From Alloscardovia criceti DSM 17774 (GTDB lineage Bacteria; Actinomycetota; Actinomycetes; Actinomycetales; Bifidobacteriaceae), in assembly GCF_000376885.1 (NCBI RefSeq), contig NZ_AQXR01000010.1:62001-126000 (forward strand): DNA of 64,000 nt, given 5' to 3'. The translations under genes were made by a program, and so were the position numbers. Numbering within the stretch: position 1 is the first letter of the stretch; the number at the start of each line of letters is the position of its first letter. Below the pieces are notes generated by a model, which ran no database searches, had not been told where the DNA came from, and saw only the letters and a program-made list of their open reading frames with translations. Of this stretch, positions 28,914-37,965 are shown piece after piece.

Positions 28914-30347
28914 ATGAATTTGACTGATATTACCCCTCATATTGCATTAAGCCCTCTGGATGGCCGCTATCAGGCTGCCACTGCTCCACTTGTGGAATTC
29001 TTAAGCGAACCAGCCTTAAACCGCGCTCGCATTCATGTGGAAGTCGAATGGATGATTGAGCTGGCAAATGGCAACGGCGGAAGCTCTGTCATTCCTGGAG
29101 TAGAACCATTTACGCAGGAAGAAATCGATTATTTGCGTGCAATCGAAAACGATTTTGGCGCTGAAGGCATCGCGGAATTGGCTGAGATTGAAGCTGTGAC
29201 TCATCACGATGTGAAGGCGGTGGAATACTATATCGACCGTCGTCTCGACAAAGCCGCTGACGTGCTGGGAGAAACTCAGCTGACACGCTTAAAGCCATTG
29301 GTTCATTTTGCCTGCACCAGTGAGGATATTAACAATCTCTCTTACGCCCTGTGCGTCAAGGGTGCTGTGGAAAATGTCTGGCTCCCGGCTGCGACCAAGC
29401 TCATCGATCAGTTGACGACTTTTGCGGAAAAGTACAGCGCGCTTCCTCTGCTCAGCCTTACTCACGGACAGCCAGCCACACCTACCACCTTGGGTAAGGA
29501 AATGGCCGTATGGGTATATCGTCTGACTCGCCAAATTCATGCTCTTGAGGCTCAGGAATACTTAGGAAAGATTAACGGCGCTACCGGCACCTTTGGCGCG
29601 CATATGGCAGCTTTGCCACAGGTCGATTGGACGAGCTTGTCTCACCGCTTCGTTTCTCAGCGTTTGGGATTGACATGGAATCCGCTGACCACACAGATTG
29701 AAAACCACGATTGGCAGGCGGAGCTCTACTCCACTATGAGCCACTTCAATCGCATCGCTCACAATCTTGCTCAAGATGTGTGGATGTATATTTCTCGTGG
29801 CGTTTTCGCGCAGGTACCTGTTAAAGGCGCTACTGGTTCTTCCACCATGCCGCACAAGGTGAACCCTATTCGCTTCGAAAATGCTGAAGCAAATCTCGAG
29901 CTGTCCTGCGCATTGCTGGATTCCTTAAGCGCAACCCTCGTTGAGTCTCGTTGGCAGCGCGATTTAACCGATTCCACCACGCAGCGCAATATCGGTGTGG
30001 CCTTTGGCTACAGCATGCTCGCGTTGTACAACTTGTCGGGTGGCTTGGACTCCATCCATCCAAACGAGACTGTTATCGCCTCTGAGCTGGACAATAATTG
30101 GGAAGTATTGGGTGAGCCAATTCAAACGGCTATGCGTGCGCAAGCATTGAAGGGCATCGAAGGCATGGATAATCCTTACGAGCGTGTAAAGGAGCTCATG
30201 CGCGGCCATTCCATCAATGCTAAGGATGTGGAAAAATTCATCGGCACCATTAATTTCGATGAGGAAACAGCCGCTCGCCTTGCAGCCTTGACCCCATCGA
30301 CCTACACCGGCGTCGCAGATAAGCTCGTAGATTTCATTCATCAGTAA
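28914..30347 (+). CDS. purB: Adenylosuccinate lyase
   Basis: 477 residues of the fumarase/aspartase superfamily. It splits SAICAR and adenylosuccinate in purine synthesis. Visible are LSPLDGRYQ at the N-terminus, THHDVKAVEYYI (catalytic His region), the TSEDINN segment, LSLTHGQPATPTT, and the signature loop GSSTMPHKVNPIRFENAEAN with the catalytic serine. The ATG at 28914 has AGGAG only one base before it; an in-frame TTG at 28920 would have seven-base spacing and may be the real start. The length is near the E. coli-type enzyme. A terminator follows. Confidence 0.96.
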   Translation: MNLTDITPHIALSPLDGRYQAATAPLVEFLSEPALNRARIHVEVEWMIELANGNGGSSVIPGVEPFTQEEIDYLRAIENDFGAEGIAELAEIEAVTHHDVKAVEYYIDRRLDKAADVLGETQLTRLKPLVHFACTSEDINNLSYALCVKGAVENVWLPAATKLIDQLTTFAEKYSALPLLSLTHGQPATPTTLGKEMAVWVYRLTRQIHALEAQEYLGKINGATGTFGAHMAALPQVDWTSLSHRFVSQRLGLTWNPLTTQIENHDWQAELYSTMSHFNRIAHNLAQDVWMYISRGVFAQVPVKGATGSSTMPHKVNPIRFENAEANLELSCALLDSLSATLVESRWQRDLTDSTTQRNIGVAFGYSMLALYNLSGGLDSIHPNETVIASELDNNWEVLGEPIQTAMRAQALKGIEGMDNPYERVKELMRGHSINAKDVEKFIGTINFDEETAARLAALTPSTYTGVADKLVDFIHQ

Positions 30348-30373
30348 ACACATCTACGACACACAACATGTCT

Positions 30374-30405
30374 GAGGCAGTGGAAAATCAGCCACTGCCT
30401 CTTTT
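30374..30405 (+). terminator. Intrinsic terminator after purB
   Basis: GAGGCAGTGG pairs perfectly with CCACTGCCTC across an 8-base loop and is followed by TTTT. Confidence 0.88.
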
Positions 30406-30429
30406 CCACAGAATCGAGAGGTGGAGGGA

Positions 30430-33015
30430 TTGAGCACATTACCCGTTGATCCAGCATCTGAAGACAATTCGACTCAGAATCAGCCGTCTGCTGAGAATAT
30501 GCACAACGCTGCTAAAAACCGGTCGAACTTTCAGGCCGGCTCATCCGCTGAATCCTCTTACGCTGTCTCTGCCTCTGCTATCGCTGAAGACCCGAATTCG
30601 ATCAACACCGCTGAGCCTCCTGTAGTGATTTCCGATGCGCAGCCTCAGCGTGCTCATGATTTTTCGGATTTGGCGGGAGCCGTGCTTACGCTCATCATTG
30701 CGGTTGTACTGACTTTAATCTCTTTATATTTGCGCGGCGTAACACGCGGCGTGGAAGCGGATGCCCATACAGTAGGCAATGTACTCAACGACTGGCTTTT
30801 TGCCCTTCCTCTGACTTTTCTCCAGCAGGCAACCATGGTAGTTATCACCTTTAGCGTGGTTATCCAGCTGCTGATGCGGCGCGAATGGGCACAAACCGTC
30901 ATTTCCATACTGGGATTTATGGGCGGCATAGCCATAGCCATCATCGTCTCGCAGATTATTACGAGCACACATTATGCGCCCTTGGTCGATGCTCTGAGTT
31001 CCCCCAGCACCGTGCAGTTCCTACTGCCGGAGCTTTTTAGTGGTTTAGCTGCATTTCTCACTTGTGCTGGCCCCAAACGCCTGCGCTCTACGCTGGTGTG
31101 GAGCTGGAATATTTTGCTTGTCGTGGCCGCTATTCTTATCATGGTCTCCGCAAACTCCTTTGTGGGTATGACCGTTTCTCTGCTTTTGGGCCGCACGATT
31201 GGTCTGATTATGCGGTATCTGTTCGGATCCCCGAACGTGGGCATGTGGGCAGAAGATATCGTGCAATCTGCAAAATCCGTGGGCTTAGAGCCGGCAAGCA
31301 TTGTGTACTCCGGCAATACCACCGCACGGTTAAGCCATTTCAGCGTAGACGATGATTTAGCCTTAAATTCTCGCCGCTATCTGCTCACCACCCGTTCTGG
31401 CGAACACTTCACCGTACGTGTGGCAGATTCTCAACGTCATAGCGAGAACTATCTGCGCCAGCTGTGGCAAACCGTCCAGCTTTCTGGTCTTTCCTTGCGC
31501 AGAGATCGCTCGGTGGTAGATATTACGCACCATCACATGCTTATGCTGCTGGCCGTACGTGATGCAGGCTTGGATGCGGTGGCACCCTTTGCGGCTGCGA
31601 ACAATAACGACTCGGCTGTGCTCTTTATCCGCGAAAATACGACGATTACGCCGGCGCAGCTCGATAGCATTACACCGCAGGATGCGGCTCAGGTTTTGCG
31701 CTCCTTAGAAAAGGCGCATCTGCGCGGCATCACACATCGCAATATTTCTGCCCATTGCTTAGCACGCAATGCACAGGGTGAACTCATAGTGTGTGGGTGG
31801 GAAAATGGCGATATAGCCAGCAGCTCCTCTCATATTGCGGCGGACCGCGTTCAAATGCTGACCTTGCTCAGTGCACTGCTCGGCATGCCTATCGCCGTGA
31901 AAGCTGCACAAGAGGTATGGGATACGGATACCCTCTTTAGCATCGCACCCTATGTCCAAAATGTGCTCATCCCCGCCAGCGTCAAGGATCTCGAGGGGTG
32001 GGATAAGAATCTGACCAAGGATCTGCGCACAGCGTTAGTAGCGGCCAGCGAGCAGGAAGACACGGATGACGTGGAGTTAGTCACGCTATCTCGCTTTAAC
32101 CTGCGCTCCTTTATCTCCGCTTTCCTCGTGGTTATAGCCTTATCCGTGATTTTGACACAGCTCAATCCGCGCACCGTTATCCACAGTGTCAGCACCGCAA
32201 ATCCACTCTTTGCGCTGCTGAGTCTGCTGGCGGGCTGTGCGTCCTGGATAGGCTCCGCATTGATTTTGGGCACGTATATGGATAAAGATAAGCGCAACTA
32301 TGTGGGCATTTTCGTCTCACAAATCGCCCAGAGTTTTGCCTCCGTCAGCATGCCTGCGGGCATCGGTCCCGCCTTTGTGAATTTACGATTCCTGCGCAAA
32401 ACCGGCCATAAAAACACGGCTGCTACAGCTGCTATGAGTGCGGTGGTGGCTGTGCAATTTGTGGTTACCTTCCTCGTCATGGTGGTGCTCGGACTCTTTA
32501 CGGGCAATAACGGTATCAGCGGTTTACTTCCCACCGGTACATTAGCCATCGTTTTGGGTATGCTCATTCTGCTTATTGCCTTGAGCATGCTGATTACGCC
32601 TGTACGCGCATTGATTATGAACAAGCTCGTCCCCATGATAAAGAATTTTGCTCGACAGCTCATTTTGCTGCTCACGCAGCCGGGAAAATTGGCAGTAGCT
32701 TCAGCCGGGGCCATTATCCAGTCCTTAATGCTCAGTCTGAGCTTTTGGGCGGCGCTTCGCGCTTTCAACATGCCAGCGGGCTATATCGAAACGAGCTTTA
32801 TCTTCTTGGTCGCCAATACGATTGGATCCGCCGCCCCTACACCAGGTGGCTTGGGCGGCGTGGAAACCTCCTTGACAGTAGCCTTTAGCGGTGTGGGCAT
32901 TCCATCGGCTGTAGCATTGTCCGCGACTTTGCTTTATAGAGTGATGACGTATTGGATTCGCATTCCTATGGGTGCGGTGGCTATGAGTTGGATGAGTAAA
33001 AAGAATTTAATCTAA
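30430..33015 (+). CDS. Membrane protein with kinase-like and LPG-synthase-type TM domains
   Basis: About 861 residues. Order: a disordered Ser/Asn-rich N-terminus (1-75), several membrane helices (about 80-265), a soluble domain (about 285-500) with the outline of a kinase fold, and a C-terminal block of about seven helices (560-855) of the lysylphosphatidylglycerol synthase TM / UPF0104 flippase type (for example PAGIGPAFVNLRFLRKTGH and PTPGGLGGVETSL). In the kinase-like part the expected beta-3 lysine reads VRV, the HRD motif reads HRN (about 436-438) and DFG is replaced by GWENGD, so catalysis looks lost. A lipid-related membrane role is inferred. TTG at 30430 has GAGAGG eight bases upstream and is preferred to GTG at 30421. 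Confidence 0.8.
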   Translation: MSTLPVDPASEDNSTQNQPSAENMHNAAKNRSNFQAGSSAESSYAVSASAIAEDPNSINTAEPPVVISDAQPQRAHDFSDLAGAVLTLIIAVVLTLISLYLRGVTRGVEADAHTVGNVLNDWLFALPLTFLQQATMVVITFSVVIQLLMRREWAQTVISILGFMGGIAIAIIVSQIITSTHYAPLVDALSSPSTVQFLLPELFSGLAAFLTCAGPKRLRSTLVWSWNILLVVAAILIMVSANSFVGMTVSLLLGRTIGLIMRYLFGSPNVGMWAEDIVQSAKSVGLEPASIVYSGNTTARLSHFSVDDDLALNSRRYLLTTRSGEHFTVRVADSQRHSENYLRQLWQTVQLSGLSLRRDRSVVDITHHHMLMLLAVRDAGLDAVAPFAAANNNDSAVLFIRENTTITPAQLDSITPQDAAQVLRSLEKAHLRGITHRNISAHCLARNAQGELIVCGWENGDIASSSSHIAADRVQMLTLLSALLGMPIAVKAAQEVWDTDTLFSIAPYVQNVLIPASVKDLEGWDKNLTKDLRTALVAASEQEDTDDVELVTLSRFNLRSFISAFLVVIALSVILTQLNPRTVIHSVSTANPLFALLSLLAGCASWIGSALILGTYMDKDKRNYVGIFVSQIAQSFASVSMPAGIGPAFVNLRFLRKTGHKNTAATAAMSAVVAVQFVVTFLVMVVLGLFTGNNGISGLLPTGTLAIVLGMLILLIALSMLITPVRALIMNKLVPMIKNFARQLILLLTQPGKLAVASAGAIIQSLMLSLSFWAALRAFNMPAGYIETSFIFLVANTIGSAAPTPGGLGGVETSLTVAFSGVGIPSAVALSATLLYRVMTYWIRIPMGAVAMSWMSKKNLI

Positions 33016-33333
33016 CGCGAGAATTGCGCAAACATAGTGTGTGCGCTCGCGTAGTATCCGTGTCTCCCCACTCCTGAGAAAAATTGTCATTTTCATAGAG
33101 ATTTTGCTATGATTCGCCTTGATTTTTTGGCTTAATCTCACGTTTTCAGCCATTATTCGACGTAAAACTACACAGATTTATCACATTTCTGGACTTTTAC
33201 CCGAATTCTCGAACTTTTTTTGGATTTTTGGCTATTTTGAGCGGATTTCGGGCGGTTCATCGAGTATTATCGAGAGTGTGAAATTAGGGTTTTACTTTAT
33301 GTAGAATCCTCCTACAAGAAGGATGTTTATACT
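33016..33333 (+). other. AT-rich intergenic region with hairpin and hup promoter
   Basis: About 318 bases without a gene. At the left end ACGCGAG (33015-33021) pairs with CTCGCGT (33046-33052) with further pairing inside, a possible terminator lacking a T-run. The middle is AT-rich with several T-runs such as TTTTTTGG and TTTTTTTGG. Near the right end ATCGAG occurs twice, four bases apart (around 33259-33274). GTGAAA (33278-33283), 18 bases, then TAGAAT (33302-33307) is a plausible hup promoter giving a leader of about 20 bases. I see no tRNA or protein signal. Confidence 0.5.
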
Positions 33334-33618
33334 ATGGCATACAACAAGTCTGACCTCGTAGCAAAGATTGCACAGAAGACCAACCTCACCAAGGTACAGG
33401 CAGAGGCTGCTGTGAATGCATTCCAGGAAGTTCTCGCAGAGTCCCTTCAGTCTGGCGAAGGTTTGCGTCTTACTGGTGTTCTCTCCGCAACTCGCGTAAC
33501 CCGCGCAGCTCGCACTGGCCGCAACCCTCGCACAGGTGAAACCATCGAGATTCCTGCAGGTTATGGCGTAAAGCTTTCTGCTGGTTCTTTGTTGAAGAAG
33601 GCTGCTCAGGAGAACTAG
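33334..33618 (+). CDS. hup: Histone-like DNA-binding protein HU
   Basis: 94 residues, a standard HU dimerizing chromosomal protein. The two N-terminal helices (NKSDLVAKIAQKTNLTKVQAEAAVNAF) and the DNA-binding arm with TGRNPRTGETIEIPAG are complete. It binds and bends DNA without sequence preference. AAGGATG lies eight bases before the ATG. Codon use appears strongly biased, as for a highly expressed gene. A bidirectional terminator follows. Confidence 0.97.
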   Translation: MAYNKSDLVAKIAQKTNLTKVQAEAAVNAFQEVLAESLQSGEGLRLTGVLSATRVTRAARTGRNPRTGETIEIPAGYGVKLSAGSLLKKAAQEN

Positions 33619-33634
33619 TCTCTACGACGTCACT

Positions 33635-33670
33635 TAATAAAAAAGCTCCCGCTAGGGAGCTTTTTTATTA
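33635..33670. terminator. Bidirectional terminator between hup and pafA
   Basis: A perfect 16-bp stem from TAATAAAAAAGCTCCC and GGGAGCTTTTTTATTA with the loop GCTA. A/T-rich bases give a U-tract on both strands; it serves the convergent hup and pup-pafA transcripts. Confidence 0.95.
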
Positions 33671-33674
33671 GCTT

Positions 33675-35189
33675 TTACACTAGGGGAAGCAGCGGATTGT
33701 CCCGACCATTTCCAGAGATTGTGCGCATAACACACTGATAATCCGCAGTTTCTTGTGTGCCAAAAGGATCGAGAAGTTGTGCTGAAACAGCTTGAGTTTC
33801 TCCCGAAGGATACACAGATATGCTGGTCCAATCCGCCGCCCAATGCGCCCGTGAGGCCTGGGCTGCACGCACAAATGCAGATCTGAGCTCGGCACGCGTT
33901 CCGCGCGGAGGCTGACTCATAGCCGCCCGCACCTTAGCTGTACTAAAGAGGCGCCTGAGCAGTCCGCGAGACTCCAGATTTTGCACCACTGCATCATGCG
34001 CAATATCATGATAGGCAAAATCTAATTGTCTGAGCTTTGACGCTTCAGCACCTCGCGACTGAAGCCGAGAAATCAGCTGATACTTCGCCGCCCAATCCAC
34101 CCAAGAACTCAAAGCCGTAAAATCGTGGTTCTCTAAGTTGTCGAGACATTCTTCCCACAAGGTGAGGCATGCCTGAGCATCTGTGAGGACATCTGGCTCT
34201 AAATCCTGAGCATGCTGGCGCACGAAGTCCCGCGCAGCCGCACAGTATGAGCGCTGAATATCCAAGGCGGTATACGACTCGCCGGAGTGCACAGCAATAG
34301 TATAGGTAAAATCTAAATCTCGAGAAATCGCCTTCATATGGTCAGATACGTTGTCCATGGACATGCGTGCCAAACCGTAGTCCTCGCCGCGTGACTGTGC
34401 CTCAATCATGCACAGCACGAGATGCGCCGTCATCATTTTCATCCAGCTGGCCGTCTGGGAACGGTTCGAATCTCCCACGATGACGTGTAAACGGCGGTAC
34501 ACGCGTGAGTCTGCATGGGGTTCGTCGCGCGTGTTGATCATAGGTCGTGAACGCGTTGTCGCCGAAGAAATCGTATCATCCAAGAAGTCGCTGCGCTGCG
34601 CAATCTGAAATTGTCCCTCGCGTATCACGCCCGCGCCCGCAAAAATTTGACGCGTAGCCAAAAAAGGAATGAAGCAATCCTGTAATGCGGTAATGCTGAC
34701 ACTGCGACGAACGAGATAATTCTCATGACAGCCAAAGGAGTGCCCTTGGGAATCCGTGTTGTTCTTGTACACGTGCACGCGCAGTGTTTCGTTATTTTCA
34801 CGCGAGACGAGATTTTTTTGCGCATAACTGGCCAGCGAGGCCATATACGACTCTCCCGCTGCATCCAGTAACACCGCCTCACGTACTGTGCGAGCTTCGG
34901 CCGTGGCATACTCCGGATGTGCACCTACATCGAGGTAAACGCGCGAACCATTATCGCAGTACGTGTTTGTGGATCGGTAGCGCGACACCACGGGTTCAAA
35001 CATCACATTGGCCACATGGCTGGCATCTAATGCCTGCCGATCGTCAGATGCACGATGCGCGTGTGTCACGCTGACACCGTACTCCGTTTCGATGCCGAAA
35101 ATGCGTTCAAAAGAATTATCGGATACTACGGCCGACTCGCGAGAATCGCCTGCCGGCAAGGAATTGCTGGAATCTCTCAGCTGCGGCAC
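33675..35189 (-). CDS. pafA: Pup ligase PafA
   Basis: 504 residues of the carboxylate-amine ligase family. PafA activates the C-terminal glutamate of Pup with ATP and joins it to lysines of target proteins. Seen are the family start RIFGIETEYGVS (catalytic/metal glutamates), NGSRVYLDVGAHPEYATAEA, YKNNTDSQGHSFGCHENYL, MINTRDEPHADS and RRLHVIVGDSN. It begins with GTG whose G is the last base of the pup stop (TAGTG), so translation is coupled to pup. The first 25 residues are non-conserved and a later start is possible. It is the last gene of the pupylation operon. Confidence 0.95.
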   Translation of the reverse strand: MPQLRDSSNSLPAGDSRESAVVSDNSFERIFGIETEYGVSVTHAHRASDDRQALDASHVANVMFEPVVSRYRSTNTYCDNGSRVYLDVGAHPEYATAEARTVREAVLLDAAGESYMASLASYAQKNLVSRENNETLRVHVYKNNTDSQGHSFGCHENYLVRRSVSITALQDCFIPFLATRQIFAGAGVIREGQFQIAQRSDFLDDTISSATTRSRPMINTRDEPHADSRVYRRLHVIVGDSNRSQTASWMKMMTAHLVLCMIEAQSRGEDYGLARMSMDNVSDHMKAISRDLDFTYTIAVHSGESYTALDIQRSYCAAARDFVRQHAQDLEPDVLTDAQACLTLWEECLDNLENHDFTALSSWVDWAAKYQLISRLQSRGAEASKLRQLDFAYHDIAHDAVVQNLESRGLLRRLFSTAKVRAAMSQPPRGTRAELRSAFVRAAQASRAHWAADWTSISVYPSGETQAVSAQLLDPFGTQETADYQCVMRTISGNGRDNPLLPLV

Positions 35190-35407
35190 TACTGGCCACC
35201 TTTTTGCACGAAACTGCTGACATATTCTTCCGCATTTTCTTCCAGCGTAGATTCGATATCGTCAAGCACAGAATCCATATCCGCAACCGCATCCAGCAGT
35301 TGCGTATCCTCGGAAACCTGCTGACTCTCCACTGCCTGCTGCTGAGCGAAAAAGTCACTGGTGTACTGCTGCCCTGTCTGAGCGGAGCCTTGATTATTGT
35401 TTGGCAT
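35189..35407 (-). CDS. pup: Prokaryotic ubiquitin-like protein Pup
   Basis: 72 residues, disordered and acidic, ending VSSFVQKGGQ. The C-terminal glutamine means the protein must first be deamidated by Dop before ligation by PafA. The central helix-forming part (LLDAVADMDSVLDDIESTLEENAEEYV) is the region that binds the ARC/Mpa coiled coil in known systems. The ATG at 35407 has AAGGAT six bases upstream; the frame is open for 17 more codons, but these run into an upstream hairpin. It overlaps pafA by one base. Confidence 0.95.
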   Translation of the reverse strand: MPNNNQGSAQTGQQYTSDFFAQQQAVESQQVSEDTQLLDAVADMDSVLDDIESTLEENAEEYVSSFVQKGGQ

Positions 35408-35429
35408 ATTATCCTTGTAGATAAATAAG

Positions 35430-35464
35430 CCGCATGACAGACGAACTTCGCACTTCATGCGGCC
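35430..35464 (-). terminator. Hairpin between the IMPase-like gene and pup
   Basis: In the minus-strand transcript GCCGCATGA pairs perfectly with TCATGCGGC (loop of 17) and is followed by TTATTTAT, then the pup ribosome site. It may act as a partial terminator or processing site dividing arc-dop-IMPase from pup-pafA. Function is inferred. Confidence 0.55.
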
Positions 35465-35502
35465 CTAGATGAAAAACCGTATATGAAAAAATGAATGTAC
35501 TC

Positions 35503-36369
35503 TTACTCGGCGTGGTCCGTATGGATATCCTCTTGCAAATACTGCCCTAGCTCATCCATAATGACGCCATTAGAAGCCACCACATCATTGGTGTGATACC
35601 AACTAATTTCCGAGCCATCCCACTGGCGCAGGCGGCCCTGAGCCTCCCACACCACTACCGTAGCCGCAGATACGGCTGGAATATCCCAGGAATGCAAGGA
35701 TGGTTCAAAATACGCATCGTACGTACCATCAGCAACCTTGCACAAGTCAAGGGAGGTAGGACCCACACGCTTGATATCTGAAGGTAAACCCGCCAAAGCG
35801 GATACGGTGTACAAGGCGCGCTTGGACTCGCTAGCAAAGTAGGACATGCCAAAGCTGACCACAGAATTTTTCAGCGTGGACTTTGTCGTAGGCATGATGG
35901 CCTCACGCTTATCCCCAATCGCAGAACGGCGGATGCGAATAGCCCCATAACCACGTGCCGCCACATAGGTGACGTTCAAGGCTGGCGCATGCACTACGCC
36001 CATAACCGGCGTGGCCTGCCCCTGCTCATCAATGGAGAAGATCGACACTGTAATCGTCCATTCCGGCATATTACGCATATAATTCAAAGAACCATCAATG
36101 CGGCCAATGCACCAGTAGTAAGCACCGGGCGTGCGCTGTGAGCCTACTTCCTCCCAGAATCCGTCCAGAGGATTGATTTCCGTGATTTTCTCACGCAAAT
36201 ATCGCACCACATTGTCATCCACATCTGATGTGTACTTTTCCTTATCAAGCCTCTCGGTTTCCTCGGAATCGATTGCTACTGCATGAGGGGTCAGCTGATC
36301 CTGCGCCGCATGCTGTCCAGCATCCTGAGCGACTCGTGCTACTTGCATAGCGAGCTGTTGCAAGTCCAT
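35503..36369 (-). CDS. Inositol monophosphatase-fold protein with altered metal site
   Basis: 288 residues with the IMPase fold. The first metal-site motif is present as GFWEEVG. The central DPxDGTxN motif reads GRIDGSLNY, so the first aspartate is glycine and the proline is arginine, while the second Asp is kept. The C-terminal WDI motif (HSWDIPA) is intact. Family members remove phosphate from inositol, nucleotide or sugar phosphates using two or three Mg ions; loss of one ligand may reduce or change activity. It sits inside the pupylation operon, nine bases after dop and 95 before pup. ATG with GGGAGG. Confidence 0.8.
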   Translation of the reverse strand: MDLQQLAMQVARVAQDAGQHAAQDQLTPHAVAIDSEETERLDKEKYTSDVDDNVVRYLREKITEINPLDGFWEEVGSQRTPGAYYWCIGRIDGSLNYMRNMPEWTITVSIFSIDEQGQATPVMGVVHAPALNVTYVAARGYGAIRIRRSAIGDKREAIMPTTKSTLKNSVVSFGMSYFASESKRALYTVSALAGLPSDIKRVGPTSLDLCKVADGTYDAYFEPSLHSWDIPAVSAATVVVWEAQGRLRQWDGSEISWYHTNDVVASNGVIMDELGQYLQEDIHTDHAE

Positions 36370-36378
36370 ATTTCCTCC

Positions 36379-37965
36379 CTACCTATGCGTGTCCTGATTT
36401 TTGAGCCAATCTAATACTTCTTTAATACTAGGTTGAACCGTAAACGTGCGCGAGTAGTCTTCCTGCGTGTGTTGAGAAGGATTATCAATCGAAATAATCA
36501 CCGCTTTATCCTCTGCTTGCTCGCGCAGAGCAATCAAATCCCACGACACAGAAACGACGTAAGGTGCATAATTTTTCAGCACAAAGCCCCGCATAAATGC
36601 ACGCGTATCCTGTGGCGGATGGGCGGCGGCGTGGGCGATGTCCTCTGGACTTATCAGATGCTGCGAGCGTGCGGAGACTTTCTGCCACAGCGATGAGTCC
36701 TCTAAACGCGCCCAGGAAATATCCATAGCTTGCAGCATAGGATGCGCCCAGTCGGTGTTTTTTCTGCGCCGCATACTCTCCATAATCTGCCATTTGAGGA
36801 ACCATTCCACGCGCTGTGCCGGCTCGGTCAATGTCAAACGTGCGGTCTCATCCGCTGTTGCAATGCACGCTACGTCTTGTAAAGCCTGATTCCACAGACG
36901 AATTATTTCACGCGTATCCTCATCCGGCCAGAGCGGCTCACCTTGACTATCGGTGCCATACACCTGTGCCGCCACCTCGTACACCCAGGTCTTTAGACGA
37001 AGCTGTAGCTGGAAAGCAGACAAAGGCTCTCCCGCGCGCATGTCTTGCCTTTCTTTGAGGCTCAGATCATGCGAAACACGATGCAAAGCATCGACAGGAT
37101 TGCTCAGGTGGATGGCAGCTAAGAAACGCTGATAGTCCAGCCCCCGCTCGCAGGACTGCTCCAGTGCCCAGAAAATTAAGCTGGTGGTGCCATATTTTAA
37201 AAGTTCTGGCATATCCATACGATTTGCATCGCCCACAATGACATGGAAACGCCGGAATTCATCCGTAGAATGCGATTCATCGCGTGTATTGACGATGGGA
37301 CGGTCGAAGGTGGTTTGTAAACCTATTTTTGTGTGAACGTAATCGGCCCGCTGACTGAGCTGAAATCCTGGAATTTCGCTTTTTTTCCCCAGTCCTACGC
37401 GCCCCGAGCCGGTGTAAATTTGCCGCGTAATGGCGTGCGTCATAAACAGCCCTGCGAGATCGTCAAAGGGCACACTGCGCTTCACCTGATAATTTTCATG
37501 ACTGCCCCAGCTGGCTCCTTTGCCGTCCACATTATTGCGGTACAGCGTGAGAGTGCGGCCCGTATGCTGCTCGAATTGTGTCACCGCTGTCTGCATCAAG
37601 AGATCACCGGCGCGGTTGTACAGTAAGGCTTGGCGCGGCGTCGTCACTTCAGGCGCAGAATATTCGGGATGCGCATGATCCACATAAACGCGCGCGCCAT
37701 TGGGTTGCGGCGCATTTGTAGCGCGAAGTTCCTCGCGATCCGTCAGCAAATCTGAGGACACGTGAGCACGCGGCATGTGGTAGCCCCGCGCATCATGCAC
37801 GGGATCTTCGCTGCCGTAATCCCAGCGCACATGGCTGAGTTCCGGCTGCATATGACGAAAAGCTTCTACCACATCGAAAGAGAGGCTGACATGATTTTCG
37901 TACTGTCCGCCTTTGCTAGAAATGCCATATTCGGTTTCAGAGCCGATTATCCTGCGTACGCTCAT
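36379..37965 (-). CDS. dop: Pup deamidase/depupylase Dop
   Basis: 528 residues, homologous to PafA. Dop converts the C-terminal glutamine of Pup to glutamate and also removes Pup from proteins. Seen are RIIGSETEYGISSKGG at the start, NGARVYVDHAHPEYSAPE, YRNNVDGKGASWGSHENYQ, and IVNTRDESHSTDEFRRFHVIVGDAN. The segment after position 40 (MQPELSHVRWDYGSEDPVHDARGYHM) corresponds to the Dop-specific loop. Its ATG overlaps the arc stop by four bases, so the two are translationally coupled. Confidence 0.96.
   Translation of the reverse strand: MSVRRIIGSETEYGISSKGGQYENHVSLSFDVVEAFRHMQPELSHVRWDYGSEDPVHDARGYHMPRAHVSSDLLTDREELRATNAPQPNGARVYVDHAHPEYSAPEVTTPRQALLYNRAGDLLMQTAVTQFEQHTGRTLTLYRNNVDGKGASWGSHENYQVKRSVPFDDLAGLFMTHAITRQIYTGSGRVGLGKKSEIPGFQLSQRADYVHTKIGLQTTFDRPIVNTRDESHSTDEFRRFHVIVGDANRMDMPELLKYGTTSLIFWALEQSCERGLDYQRFLAAIHLSNPVDALHRVSHDLSLKERQDMRAGEPLSAFQLQLRLKTWVYEVAAQVYGTDSQGEPLWPDEDTREIIRLWNQALQDVACIATADETARLTLTEPAQRVEWFLKWQIMESMRRRKNTDWAHPMLQAMDISWARLEDSSLWQKVSARSQHLISPEDIAHAAAHPPQDTRAFMRGFVLKNYAPYVVSVSWDLIALREQAEDKAVIISIDNPSQHTQEDYSRTFTVQPSIKEVLDWLKNQDTHR

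Noticed and set aside
34463-34473. GGTTCGAATCT, like a tRNA T-loop
   Set aside because: It lies inside pafA coding sequence and no acceptor, D or anticodon stems surround it.
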